NCBI GenBank assembly: GCA_038277395.1
Contig: CM076191.1
Coordinates: forward strand, 23,842,983 to 23,906,982
DNA length: 64,000 nucleotides
Direction: 5' to 3'
Source: Dryocosmus kuriphilus
Lineage: Eukaryota; Arthropoda; Insecta; Hymenoptera; Cynipidae
Shown: piece after piece, positions 48,808 through 60,400 of the stretch
Position numbering within the stretch: position 1 is the stretch's first letter
Layout of the letters: each line of letters opens with the position of its first letter
The notes under the pieces: model-generated
Seen by the model: only the letters and a program-made list of their open reading frames with translations
Database searches by the model: none
Told to the model about the DNA's origin: nothing
Made by a program: the position numbers and the translations under genes

Positions 48808-51800
48808 TTAATTAGAAGTTTTAGCTTTTTTATATGGACTTAAATTATTAGCGGTATCATCGTAGACGATCAAACATTCGTCATCGGTTGAGGGTTTGTG
48901 TTTCCTAGGAGTAACATTTTGAATTGTGGCGACATGCTGTGGTTCGTCGTCGGAATCTCCACTATCGACTATGCAAATTTCTTTCGCACTGTGGCCGTTA
49001 TTAACATCAATTTTGCGCTTTTTAATTGCAACATCCTCCTCGTCAATATCAGTCTTGCGCTTCTTGGCCACGTCGGTCTCCGTAACTGGCTCCGTTTCTA
49101 CGATTATCACCGGATCATCGTCTTCGGTCTCCACCTGAAAATATTTAAAAGAAGGAATGAAATATAACGTACCGTGAGAAACATTCAGATTCTAGAATCA
49201 TTTCTAAATGTAAAAATTTGTACCTGGCCATTTGAAGTGGACGGTTTCTCCTCCTTTTCTTCCTTTGGTTTAAGGCTCTCATCATCCGCGACAATGAGAA
49301 ACTCAGGACTTTCACTCTTAATAGGTGGTTTCTCCCTATGCATGACCGTCACAGTCAGGGAATAATTCTGCTGAAAGTCGTCCACCTTGAGAATAGTACC
49401 GTCCTTAATACCAATATCCTCCAAAACCTTCTCATTATTCTGCTCAGTCTCTCCTTCCTCGCTGCTGATAACAACCACTCCTTTGCCATCGATCATAACG
49501 TCTGGAGCTATCATATTCATCCTTCCCTTGAGAACAGACTCCTCCAACTCCTTCACAGTCATCTTCGTCGTGTCCGCTGCGAGGGTGGCTTGTGGGGTTG
49601 GTGCACAAACGTAGCACTTGGGATTTGGCGACACAGGAACTTTTCAGGTACAAGAAGCTGATTACGATGGTTCATCTTCAATCGTAAGTAAACTGACCAG
49701 CAGGCTTTCAAGTTGTCTTCAAGAATACGGAATGCATAAAGTATTACCAATCCGGCGATTATTGCATTCGTCGTGGCTATCGCAGGGATTATGTTTCCTG
49801 CCATTGCTGTAAAAAACCAGTAAGATATTTTGATCGGATTTGGATACGCCGAGATATTGAAAACATAATTAGAATTTTACTGAAACTCACACTTGATATC
49901 GAATCGAGTTTTCTGAGGTATTCCAAAAATATAGGCTCGAATATTCGCGCAGGAAGCTACAAAGTCCATGGCACTTTGATCATCCTTGTCCCAAACGAGA
50001 TGGTCAGTAGAAGATTTTTCTTGGCAAGCTGCCAAGTCTTTGCTAAGGTTCTTAATAGCGTCTGCGAAAATTATTCCGCACTTGGCAATACTCCACCGTT
50101 GCTGGTCCTTCAATCCTGGATCGCCCACGTCCTTGCTAGATCCAGGAACTGGATTTTTTTGTAAATTTAGGTTTTAGATGTTGGAAAATCTTTTAGATTA
50201 GAACTGAATATTTTTTATATAGATACCTCCATCGGGAAGATTGGACCATTCGAGTGGCGCAGGTGGTCTTCGCTTTTTCCACAAGTTGTCCATACTCAGC
50301 AGATACTTGATATCATCGTAAAAAAGCTTTGTGAATAATTTCTCTGGATCGTAAGCACATGCCTGTGCCCAAATGCGTGTCGAACTTCGCTCGACGTTCC
50401 CTTTCTCGTTTGATTCTGTCTCCAGTGCACCTTCTCCAGCCGTTCCTATGAAATTTCAAAATTAATCAAGATAAATTTGCAATACAAAAAACAACATAAA
50501 AAATATTTATTCACCAGCAGCTTCGGGGTCAGCTGTATCAGGGGAAACATCCTGATCCGGATCTTCTTCACCGAACAATTGGCTAAATATGAAAATTAAC
50601 ACATATATATATATGAATACATTTTAGTTTAGTTTAGTTTAGTTTATTAACGGTATATATACACCTTTTGCAATACAGTGATAAATAAATTTTAATAATT
50701 AATAATAATATAAATTTATATAATAAAATAACTTAAAATAATAAAGTCCTGGCTGAGTTTTATAACAGATAAAATTGGTATCGCAACATAAATCGAATCG
50801 CTGAAGTTGAGCATAAACAGGGAGATCGGTCATCTAATCGGGAATGAAAAATTGAATTGTTGTGACAAATTCTCTCAAAGATTGATTAAAGATATCAGCA
50901 TCAAATGGTATGTTATTTATATAGTTGAACGATCTACAAATTTCTGAAAGCGTTGAGTGGGAGCCATAATCAGTTTTATGGTCAGGTATATCAAACAATA
51001 CATTATGCCTTAAGGCTCTCGGTGCAACTCTAAATGAAATCTGTCGCAGTAACGCAGGACTATCAATTATTCCATTTAATAATTTGTATAAAAATATTAG
51101 ACCTGCCTGTGTTCTTCTATATTCCAGTGATTCAAGGTTTAAAAACTCTGAAACGCTAATTAAATAACCTGACTCCTTTGGTATCTTTAATTTAAAAGCT
51201 ACTGCTCGCATAAAACGATTCTGAATAGATTGAATTTTCTCTTTGTGGATTCTTTGATAAGGAGCCCAGATAATCGACGCATATTCTAGAATTGGACGCA
51301 CTAATGATGTAAATAACATTTTTAAAGTAGAAATTTTTCGAAATTCGCTGGATACACGAAGAATGAAACCGAGTAGCTTCGATGCTTTGAGAGAAACACT
51401 GGAAACCTGCTGATTGAAAGAGAGATCTTTGCTAAAAATGATTCCCAGGTCGTTAATGTTCATTGCAACCTGGAGGACAGTTCCATAAATTTGATAACAA
51501 TTGTTAATATTATGAGTTGTACGTGAAAAAGCGATAGCATGACACTTTTCAACATTCATCAACATTCCATTGCCATAACACCATTGAATAATGCAGTCTA
51601 AATCTTGCTGCAAAAGCATGGCATCTTCTAGTCGAACCTATTCTACAGAATAGTTTTAAGTCGTCGGCATATAACAAAAATTTGGAGAATTTAATAACAC
51701 TTTTAATATCATTAATGTAGACAAGGAATAATACTGGTCCCAGATGAGAACCCTGAGGGACACCCGAGGCTGCATAATAACAGTTAGATTCAAAAGTACC

Positions 51801-54800
51801 ATGCTTCACAAAATGAGATCTGTCCTTCAAATAGCTCCCAAACCATTTCAGCACCGCTCGATTTATACCGTAAGCTCTCATCTTTGCTAACAACAAATCA
51901 TGATTAACGCGATCAAATGCTTTAGTAAAATCTGTGTATATGGCATCCATTTGATAACCTGACTCTAAGCATTGAGTAAGATATTGTCTAAACTCTACGA
52001 GGTTCGTAACTGTGGATCTCTTTGGACGAAAACCATGCTGTTCCTCAATAAAAATATTTTAAAAATAATATTGAAGACGATCAGCCATAATATTATCAAG
52101 GATTTTAGAAGCAACATTCAATATGGAAATTGGCCTATAATTCTGAACATGTTGGCGGGAACCCGATTTGTGTACAGGAATTATTTTTGAGGTTTTCCAA
52201 CGCTTAGGGAAAACTCCAGATTTTAAGGATTTATTATAGAGTAAGGTCAGTGGTTCCGAAATAACAGGATTGCATTCGATAAAAAACCGAGGAGGTATTC
52301 CATCTGCTCCTGCGCCCTTATGTGGATCAAGATTTAAGATTTTATCATATACTTGCTGTAAAGTTATTTCTGAATTAGATATTACATCATTATGCTTATC
52401 AATAATTACTTGGTTCAGAAATGCATTATCGACGTGAACAGATTTAAAGTATTCAGCAAAGGTATTTGCAATTTCTGTACCATTGTACACACTCGTTTCA
52501 TTGTGAATTAAATTATCGGGAACCATTGACCCACTACGTTTATTATTTACAAAGCGCCAGAAGACCCCAATATCCTGTTCAATATTATTTTCTATTTTGC
52601 TAATGTGGTTAGCGTGGAGAATAGCTTTTAAACGATTACATTCCGATCTTAATGAACTAAAAGACTCATAATCTATCAAAGTTTGGCTCTGCTTAAATTT
52701 CTTATGTGCAATTTTTTTTTGGCAAACCAATTTTTTCAATTCTAAGTTAAACCATCTAGGATAATCAGAGAAGAAAACTTTTTTTTTAGGAACGTACTTT
52801 TGGATCGCAAAATTTAGATGATAGTAGAAATGTTTAATAGACGTCTCAATATCATCACTCAGCTCGGAGTGCCAATTCACCGTAGCTAGGTACTCCTGAA
52901 TCGCTGTGTAATTCGAATTCTCAAAATCAAGAATAAAAATGTCAGCCACTTTAGGAAGTGATTCAGAATGTTTAAAGTAAATATTTAAAGGAGGGTGGAA
53001 CGAGTCACAACGAACTAAAGGATCTATAGCAACCTGGGAGTCCAGCTGTTTAATATTTGTAAACACCAAATTTGACAAATTTCCTTTGTTGTTTGTTAAC
53101 TCATTCACTTGATTTAAGTTTAAGAATCCAAAAGTATTTGCAAGCAATTCAGCAGCAGCCGAAATGATACTATTAACCGGATGTAATGATTCCATTGAAA
53201 CGCCCATCTCATCATTAAACCAACAAATACCAGGTAAATTATAATCACCCGTTACCAAAACTTTAGCATGGGGAAACTTACTAATTATATTTTCTGTCGT
53301 AGTTATATATTGTTCTTATTTATTGTCATAAGATAACCAAATTGGTTAAAAGGCGAATTTAAAAATCAAGCATTATCTCAATGAAAACAGTACCAAAAAT
53401 ATAATATCTGCCTTCATTTTTATCTTTAGAAAACTTCTCTCGAAGTGTTAAATTCATTTTAGAATTTAGTAAATTTAAAACTTACTTGAAAAGATGTTTT
53501 GCCCAAACGATACAGTGAATCGGTTCACTAGGCGTGTTGCGAATCGTACATCCAGGGAAGGTTTTTTGTGCTGCTTTCGGTGTGCATTCGTAGCACTGAC
53601 TCAGCCCTTTTTTTATAAGTTCTACTTGGCCGTCGTATCCAGCAGTTCCAGATTCAATTAGCGGAATATCCGCGGCCAAACACATTCGATTTACATGGTT
53701 TCTGGCTGCTCTGTTGTCCAAAGCGTTCATTACCAGGGAGAACTTCTTGAAATACGACAATCCAAACTCGGCCCTGTTAAATATATTTTTTAATCAATGC
53801 TGACAATCAATATTATAAAATATAAAGGTACGAACTTAAATGTGAACATCAAGTTTTCAAAATTAAACCACTTGAAAATAAAGGTATTAAAAAACATCAG
53901 ATACAAATTTAAAACCTTGAAAATTAAATATTTTATAATCGGAAATGTAAAAAAAAAAAAGGAACAATTTGAACTATGATGCGCATTTTAATTTGTCAAC
54001 ATATACTTTTCCAGTGATTCATGTATTATCTTTGAGATACGTTTCAGATAGCAGCTGACAAGTCAGTAAATACTTTATACTATCATGAAATCGACTCTAT
54101 TGGGGATTTAAACATGATATGCGACACTTTGGTTCCTATGCGAGCTAACCAATATGGCCAACATGATGGTAGAAAATACACGCAAAAACAGCTTTAAACA
54201 ACGTCTGTTTTAATGACTAAGTGGAAGATAAATGTAAAGTGTATTACTGTGATAATTAGAGACCCCTTTCAGTTGATTATTATTAGTTTCAAACATGTAA
54301 TTTGCAATGTAACATCGAAAAATCAACAAGTTTAGCAGGTTATTACGTCAACGGTTGCGGCACCAAAGTGAATACAAATTTCAATTTAAGTTTTTATAGT
54401 ATCAAACCTTGGAAATGTAAAAATCACAATGCAAAATTTATTTGGAAAAATTGAAGTGGTAAAAAATGGAGTGAATGATGGGGAAAATGAAATTTTAATG
54501 AAAATAACCGCAAGAATTTACTTTTATCCTCCTTACATTTTTATGAAAAAGTTTACTGTTTTCCAGATTGGTATGTTTGAGTTTCGCTTCTAAACATTGG
54601 CACTTTATGCAAACTTAAACTAAAGTTTTTATTCCTTTTAGAGTCACAACGACTAACAACCTGGAAAACTCGTTGACTTCCTATGTGTTTATAATGAGCA
54701 CAGCAATGCACTTTAAACACAAAAACTGTCTAAGTGCAAAAATAACATCTTCTAAACTTGAAGACACTTTTTTTTATTACTGCTACTACTGCTCATGCGG

Positions 54801-56709
54801 GCGCGTTTTTTTTTTTTTTCATCGTGGACGCAGAGAGGGTACTCTACCGTCACCTATGTTTTCACGTGTTTTTCACCTAACATCAAATTATGCCTATCTA
54901 CCGTCATATATTGCAATAAGAGAATAATACAGATCCGTCCCGCACCTCTAGGCACCCGTAGGTTGTCGTTAATCACGTTTTTATGACGATGACGATAAAC
55001 TAACGCGAACGCGCTTGCATGAGGGCTACTTCATATGATCGTTATACGTATAAATCTCTTAAGATCGCAGCGGCCATATTTGTTATAACGCCGCAGCGTC
55101 ACTTTTGGCGTGGTGGATCTTTTCCTTACTAATCCATGAAAATCGAAAATGTTGTGCTGAGTCATTGACAGTTTTTGCTACATGTAAACAAAATTAAAAC
55201 TCAGAACAATTTTTCATGAGCAATTCTTTTTAACAAATATTTAAAACATTGCAAAAAATTACTTGATTATATTTATTCTCCTTTCAATGTAATTATGTAT
55301 AATATATTTTCCGGAACAAAATCTTCGTTTGAAATTTCGGTAATTCTTTACTTTGACGGCTTCCGCTCAAAGTGGTCCTAAAATGTACGTAAAATTTTGA
55401 AAATGACCTCTAATGATAAGATTACAATAAAATGAAAGGGACAAAAAGGTTTTTGCAACTTTGTGATTGTTTTTATTTGTCAAATTGGGCGAAATGGTAA
55501 TTAGAAAATGCACATGTGTAACCACAAATGTCAAAATTTTCTTTACAATTATGTAAATGAAACATTTGACCCCATTTCCAACACGATTTATCCCCATTAT
55601 ATATACTTACTTATGAAACATTCGACCCCATTTCTAGTACGATTTATCCCCATTATATATACTCATTTATGAAATATTCGACCCCATTTCCCATTTCGAA
55701 TGGTTCATAAGTGAGTATATATAATGGGGATAAATCGTACTAGAAATGGGGTCGAATGTATCATAAATGAGTATATATACTGGGGATACATCTTACTGGA
55801 AATGGGGTCGAATGTTTCATAAGTATACATAATAGAGATAAATCATGCTGGAAATGGGGTCCAATGTTTCATGAGTACATATAATGGGGATAAATCGTGC
55901 TGAAAATGCGGTCAAATGTTTCATTTACATAATTGTGAAGAAAATTTCGACACATTAGTGGTTACACATCTGCACTTTCGAATTACCATTTCGCCCAATT
56001 TGACAAATAAAAACAACCAAAAAGCTGCAAAAACCTTCTTGCCCCTTTCATTTTATTGTAATCTTATCATTAGAGATAATTTTCCAAATTTTACGTACAT
56101 TTTAGGACCATTTCGAGCGGAAGCCATCATCAAAGTAAAGAATTACCGAAATTTGATTGCTAGGAATAAATAAATAAATAATACTTACGATGTAATGCTA
56201 TCATGGTGATAAACTATTTTAACATCGGGATTAAAAGTCAAAGCCGTTTCACGTGCAACAGCCGCTTTGGATTTCCCAACGTGTTGTTTTTGAAAAAGGA
56301 ATTGCCTGTTCAGGTTGCTAACATCGATTGTATCTAAATCAATCTGAAACAGTGCCAAAGACCTTCTTATTTTAGCCCTATTTTATCTAAATAATTAAAA
56401 CAATGATGCGATTTATAATTCAATTATTCCTTTATTATTTGATTCCCGGTATTTTAAGTAATTTTGGTGACAACAGCGTCGCTATCGCAAAGTTTGCGGT
56501 ACATAAGTGAGGTTACGTTAAAGGTAGCGTCACGCAAAAATTGTAATCTCGAACACTTTACTTACAATCTCGATATCCGAGAATCCAGACAAGACCAGAT
56601 TTTTTAGAATTTCACAGCCGATCCCACCGGCACCCACAACGAGGATTTTGCTTTTAAGTATCGCATTTTGCAAATTCTCGCCAAAAATACCGTTAATAGT
56701 CGCGGCCAT
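48808..56709 (-). CDS. Uba2: SUMO-activating enzyme subunit 2 (UBA2/SAE2)
   Basis: Catalytic half of the SUMO E1: with SAE1 it adenylates SUMO, forms a thioester and passes SUMO to UBC9. Exons (minus): 56709-56566, 56343-56189, 53773-53486, 50582-50515, 50445-50227, 50148-49891, 49806-49224, 49134-48808. The sum is 2042 nt; one missing base is needed for a 680-aa frame. The start MAATINGIFG precedes the nucleotide-binding GAGGIGCEILKNL. IDLDTIDVSNLNRQFLFQ and NALDNRAARNHVNRMC follow. The catalytic Cys is near residue 175 in FPGCTIRNTPSEP. Zinc ligands are CYEC and, later, CYVC. The ubiquitin-fold domain holds EEGETEQNNEK. The tail is acidic/basic with a KKRK nuclear signal. The frame breaks once near 49630-49637, between LLVPEKFL and SPNPKCYVC. 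The 2.9-kb intron 3 carries a LINE, and intron 2 a foldback element. Confidence 0.94.
50622..53315 (-). mobile_element. Broken, 5'-truncated non-LTR retrotransposon (Jockey/I-like)
   Basis: Lies in UBA2 intron 3 in the same orientation as the host gene. Reading on minus: the end of an endonuclease domain (VTGDYNLPGICW), a linker (YPRWFNLELKKLVCQKK), then reverse transcriptase blocks GAGADGIPP, TDFTKAFDRVNHDLL, SGVPQGSHLGPVLF and the catalytic YADD, and a thumb-like C terminus ending QFFIPD at 50834. The frame has one in-frame stop (TAA, 52059-52061) and one single-base shift near 51636-51640, so it is inactive. The 3' end is a short UTR and a (TAAAC)n tail at about 50622-50647. The 5' end is truncated inside the endonuclease. 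Family placement (Jockey/I group) rests on the RT motifs only. Confidence 0.85.
53774..55331. other. UBA2 intron 2, sequence beside the foldback element
   Basis: Intronic. AT-rich to about 54750, then more mixed, with poly-T runs near 54807-54820. Small ORFs have no recognisable content. Confidence 0.45.
55332..56154. mobile_element. Foldback element with internal tandem subrepeats
   Basis: An 823-bp inverted repeat in UBA2 intron 2. The outer ends are AAATTTCGGTAATTCTTTAC and GTAAAGAATTACCGAAATTT. Both arms continue through GGACCAC/GTGGTCC-like and TTGACAAATAAAAAC blocks to a centre near 55690-55700. Next to the centre each arm holds copies of a roughly 60-bp unit (GACCCCATTTC ... TTTATCCCCATTATATATAC): two to three on the left and about four on the right. 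Subrepeats inside long inverted arms are the hallmark of Foldback (FB/TU) elements. Mirror-image ORFs at 55367-55597 and 55916-56173 are by-products of the symmetry. Confidence 0.8.
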
Positions 56710-57412
56710 TTTTGTAAAGATGAAAAGACGGGAACCGATAGCGGAAGCGGCGGAAGCGGAAATAACGCCATGATGCTTTACAGTAAATAAATTGCGCGAA
56801 ATTATAAATAACAAACAGAATTTTCTAAAAGTAAGAAACGATGATTATGAAAGAAAAAATAACTTTGAGTGATATTTCGACCATCTTGTAGTTTTATTAT
56901 GGCCTCTCTGAAATTCAAATAATCACTGCCTACTACGAAAATCAGCCCGCTGTCAATTTCTAAAATCATCTCCAATTAACAGAGATTTTTTTTGAAAAAT
57001 AAAATTTGCTAATCAAATCCTATCTTGTTTCCGAAAATGCCATTAATTACAAATTTAATTTTTCTTTCGATTTTTCATCAGAAATAAATTTAGATCTGAA
57101 ATTTGTGCGCGCGCAGAAATCAATGTGGCATTTTTCAAAGCATGCGCTTAATATGTTTGAAAGGAACTGCACTTTGGTGCTCGATCCCTTGCAATTTAGT
57201 GTTTCGGGTGAAATAAATTCGTGTAAAAATCGAAAACTATAAAAAAATAGTGCTAATAAGCGCCTTTAATCGGGGCGTGGTTGAAAAGTGTCTCGAGCGC
57301 TTGACACGTTTGATTATTGTCTTCAAAATGGAGTAATTTGGTGAAATTTTTTGTATAATATAAAAGTAAAAAAAACACAGTGAACCAGAGCCCGGGACTT
57401 TATAGTCTCAAC
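56710..57412. promoter_or_regulatory. Shared divergent promoter region of UBA2 and ENT4
   Basis: About 700 bp between the start codons of two head-to-head genes; both promoters must lie here unless unseen 5' exons exist. It includes GC-rich patches next to the UBA2 start (GCGGAAGCGGCGGAAGCGG) and near 57100-57120. No TATA box stands out. An 78-codon ORF at 57006-57242 looks fortuitous. Confidence 0.5.
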
Positions 57413-60400
57413 ATGGATGAAAATTTGAGTCGTGGCTATGTGCAACTGGGAAAGGCGAGGGGCATGAATGAATTAAAATTCAATGATGGATTTACTCATC
57501 ATTCGCCCCCTGTCGATAAGTGCAATTTTATTTACTTTGCCCTTGTACTTGCCGGCGTTGGATTTCTCATGCCGTATAATAGGTGATTATTACTTATAAT
57601 TAAAAATTTATTATTTAGAAAGTTCTTTTTAAAAAAAGTTAGTAAGTAAATTTATATGGAATGAATAAAAAATATCAACTTTAAATTATATATTGTAATT
57701 TTATAAAAGACAAGATAAATAGAAAACATATTGAAATGCATGCCAAGAAATATTATGCTAAGGTAATTTTCAGAATAGAACAGTTTTTAAAAATTTAAAT
57801 ATATCATCAATAAATTCTTAAATAATAAATGGAAATTTTATATACTACTATTATGCAGCCATAGAGTCCCGGTGGCTCACGTGATAGCGCGTCAGGCTTT
57901 TTCCGACTAGGAGGGGACAGGGTTCGATCCCTGTGCGGGGTAACAATGAAAATTTTTCTATGTACTTAAACCGGGGCTCTGGTGGTTCGGAACCCACGTT
58001 AAACTGTAGGTCCCCTCAGAAGAGGGTTGGTGGACTTCCCAGGGAAGAGGCGCGCTCCATGTCGAAGGGAAAATTGATTGAGGGTCACCAGCCGATTTTG
58101 AGAGACTCGGAAAAGAATTAGCGATCTCCGTGCGAGACAGGCTCCTTTCGAGGGGACTATCGCTCGGTGATCGCTGGTCGATTTCGAGAAATGAACACAC
58201 CCATACATTTACATGACACACCAGGGCAGTGCACCGTATCGCTGCACTACCTTGAGATAAACACGGGTGAGACGAGACTTGCAGACACAATGAGCTTAGC
58301 CTGAGCGCCAGGAGTGTTTTTAGGAACCTCCTGCCCACTTAAAAAAAACAACAAAATTATGCAGCCATGGACGTGGATTTTATATTATAATTAAATTATA
58401 AATGTGTGAAAAATATCATTTTATATAAAAATTTATTAACTGACATGCAAATGAAGTAATGTAAAATTTTACGAATAATATGAACTATGTTTTTTCTAAT
58501 TTAGCTTTGTCATCGCTGTGGATTATTTCCAAGCAAGGTACCCCGGAACGACGGTAATATTCGACATGTCAGTCGTATATATTGTTATGGCATTCTTTGC
58601 AGTCTTCGCAAATAATATTCTCGTTGAGACCTTGACCCTTAATACGAGGATAACCTTTGGTAAGAAATATATTTTTGTAATAAGAAATATTTTTAGTGAC
58701 ATTATTACGAATGTTTTTCATATTTAAAATGCAAATAGACTATATAATATATTGTACAGCAATAAATTTTAACATATGCTTTTTTATTTCAAATCATTCA
58801 TATTTTTTAGACACTTGAATTGTACCAATTTGAAAAGCCTAACTTTGTTAAAGAATCTAAATTTTGAAATTAATTACAATAAAATATAAATATTTTTTAT
58901 TTTAATATAATATTTAAAATTCATAAATCTACTTCTGTATTATTATCAAGATATCTTTATGTAAATTTCAGGATACTTGGTATCTTTCGTGACACTGAAT
59001 TTCGTTGTTATATGCGAAATTTGGTGGGAACTTTTTGGGGTTGCGACCTCATATACAATTAACTTAATAGCTGTGGCTGTAGTTTCTCTAGGTTGCACAG
59101 GTAAAAAATAATTTTATTTGGAATTAAATTTTAAGTAATTTACTTTTTTAAAACGATTTAATCTTAAATATAAATTTCAATTTTTAGTCCAACAATCCAG
59201 TTTTTACGGATATACGTCGATGCTCCCCAGTCGTTACACTCAGGCAGTTATGGCTGGAGAAAGTAATGTTTCATCAATTTTTATTAATTTTATATGTATG
59301 TTGCTTTTTTAATTTTATATATATTTATAGCTAAAATTATTTTGTTCTTTTTGTCTTCAGTATATCTTCATATTATTTACAATAAGTTAAATATTTTTAA
59401 ATGCTTCAGGCGCAGCTGGCTTTTGGGTATCAGTAAATCGAATATTAACGAAATCTATGGTGGATGATGAACGTGGAAACACATCAATGTTTTTCGTTCT
59501 TTCGATTTTAACAATTGTTATGTGCTTCGTGCTTCACCAAGTGGTTCGGAAAACAGAATTTGTGCAGTTTTACATTACTCTTTGTCAGGAGAGGAATAGA
59601 ATCACTCTGGAACCAACTGAAGACGTTGGTTTGGTACGTCTCAACTCTGAATTTAAGGCAGAATTTTCTTTTTTAGAAATAAGGTATTAATAAAATATAT
59701 GTTTTGTTAAAATTTAAGATGGACCCTTTGGATCAAGTTGGAGATCCCATAAGGGGACAGTACGGAGTTTTGAAATTGCAAGCTAGTCCCTTGGGAACTG
59801 ATTCAGCAAGTGGAAGTGCTGACCTAGCGAATGGTAAATGTTTAATTAAAATAAATTTTTATTTCAAACTGAAAACTATAAAACCTTTAAAATTCATACA
59901 TTTTAAATTAATTTATATGTTGAATAATGGACAAATTAAAATTGAAAGTCTTAACATTTAGACACTAAGAGACTCACGTTTTCAATTTTTTAAAAACTGC
60001 GTTTCAGTTTCGAGGCGAACGTGAAACAGCGAGAATTTCTCGTATAGAAAATACTAAATTTAAGAAGAAATATGTGAAATATGTATTTTAAATTTAAAAA
60101 ATTATGTATATATATTTCATATCGTCAGCAAAGTGAGACAGCAAGATCGAGTCCCTAAACTGAAACGCGGTTTATGAAAAATGGAAAGTTGGACCTCTCA
60201 GTTTATCTAAGTTAATTCTTAAAAAGGCTTTAAAAATAGAATTCGAAGCCTGAAAAATAAGACAATCTTCAAATAAGGATCGTTTGTTAAAATTTTCTTG
60301 TCTTACAAACTGAAAGCCATCAAATCTACATCAAACATTGAAAAATTTTCATCTAATAGCTTCCAATCTTAAAAAATTGAAGTATGAAAAGCTGTAAATT

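Noticed and set aside
55367..56173. Two ORFs encoding similar proteins on opposite strands
   Set aside because: They mirror each other because they sit in the two arms of the foldback element; no known domain.
57864..57945. Functional tRNA gene
   Set aside because: The B box and T arm are good, but the acceptor and anticodon stems do not pair properly, and the sequence continues into a SINE body bounded by a target duplication.
57958..58338. 126-codon minus-strand ORF in ENT4 intron 1
   Set aside because: It lies wholly within the SINE (57863-58355) and is antisense to its body; no recognisable protein family.
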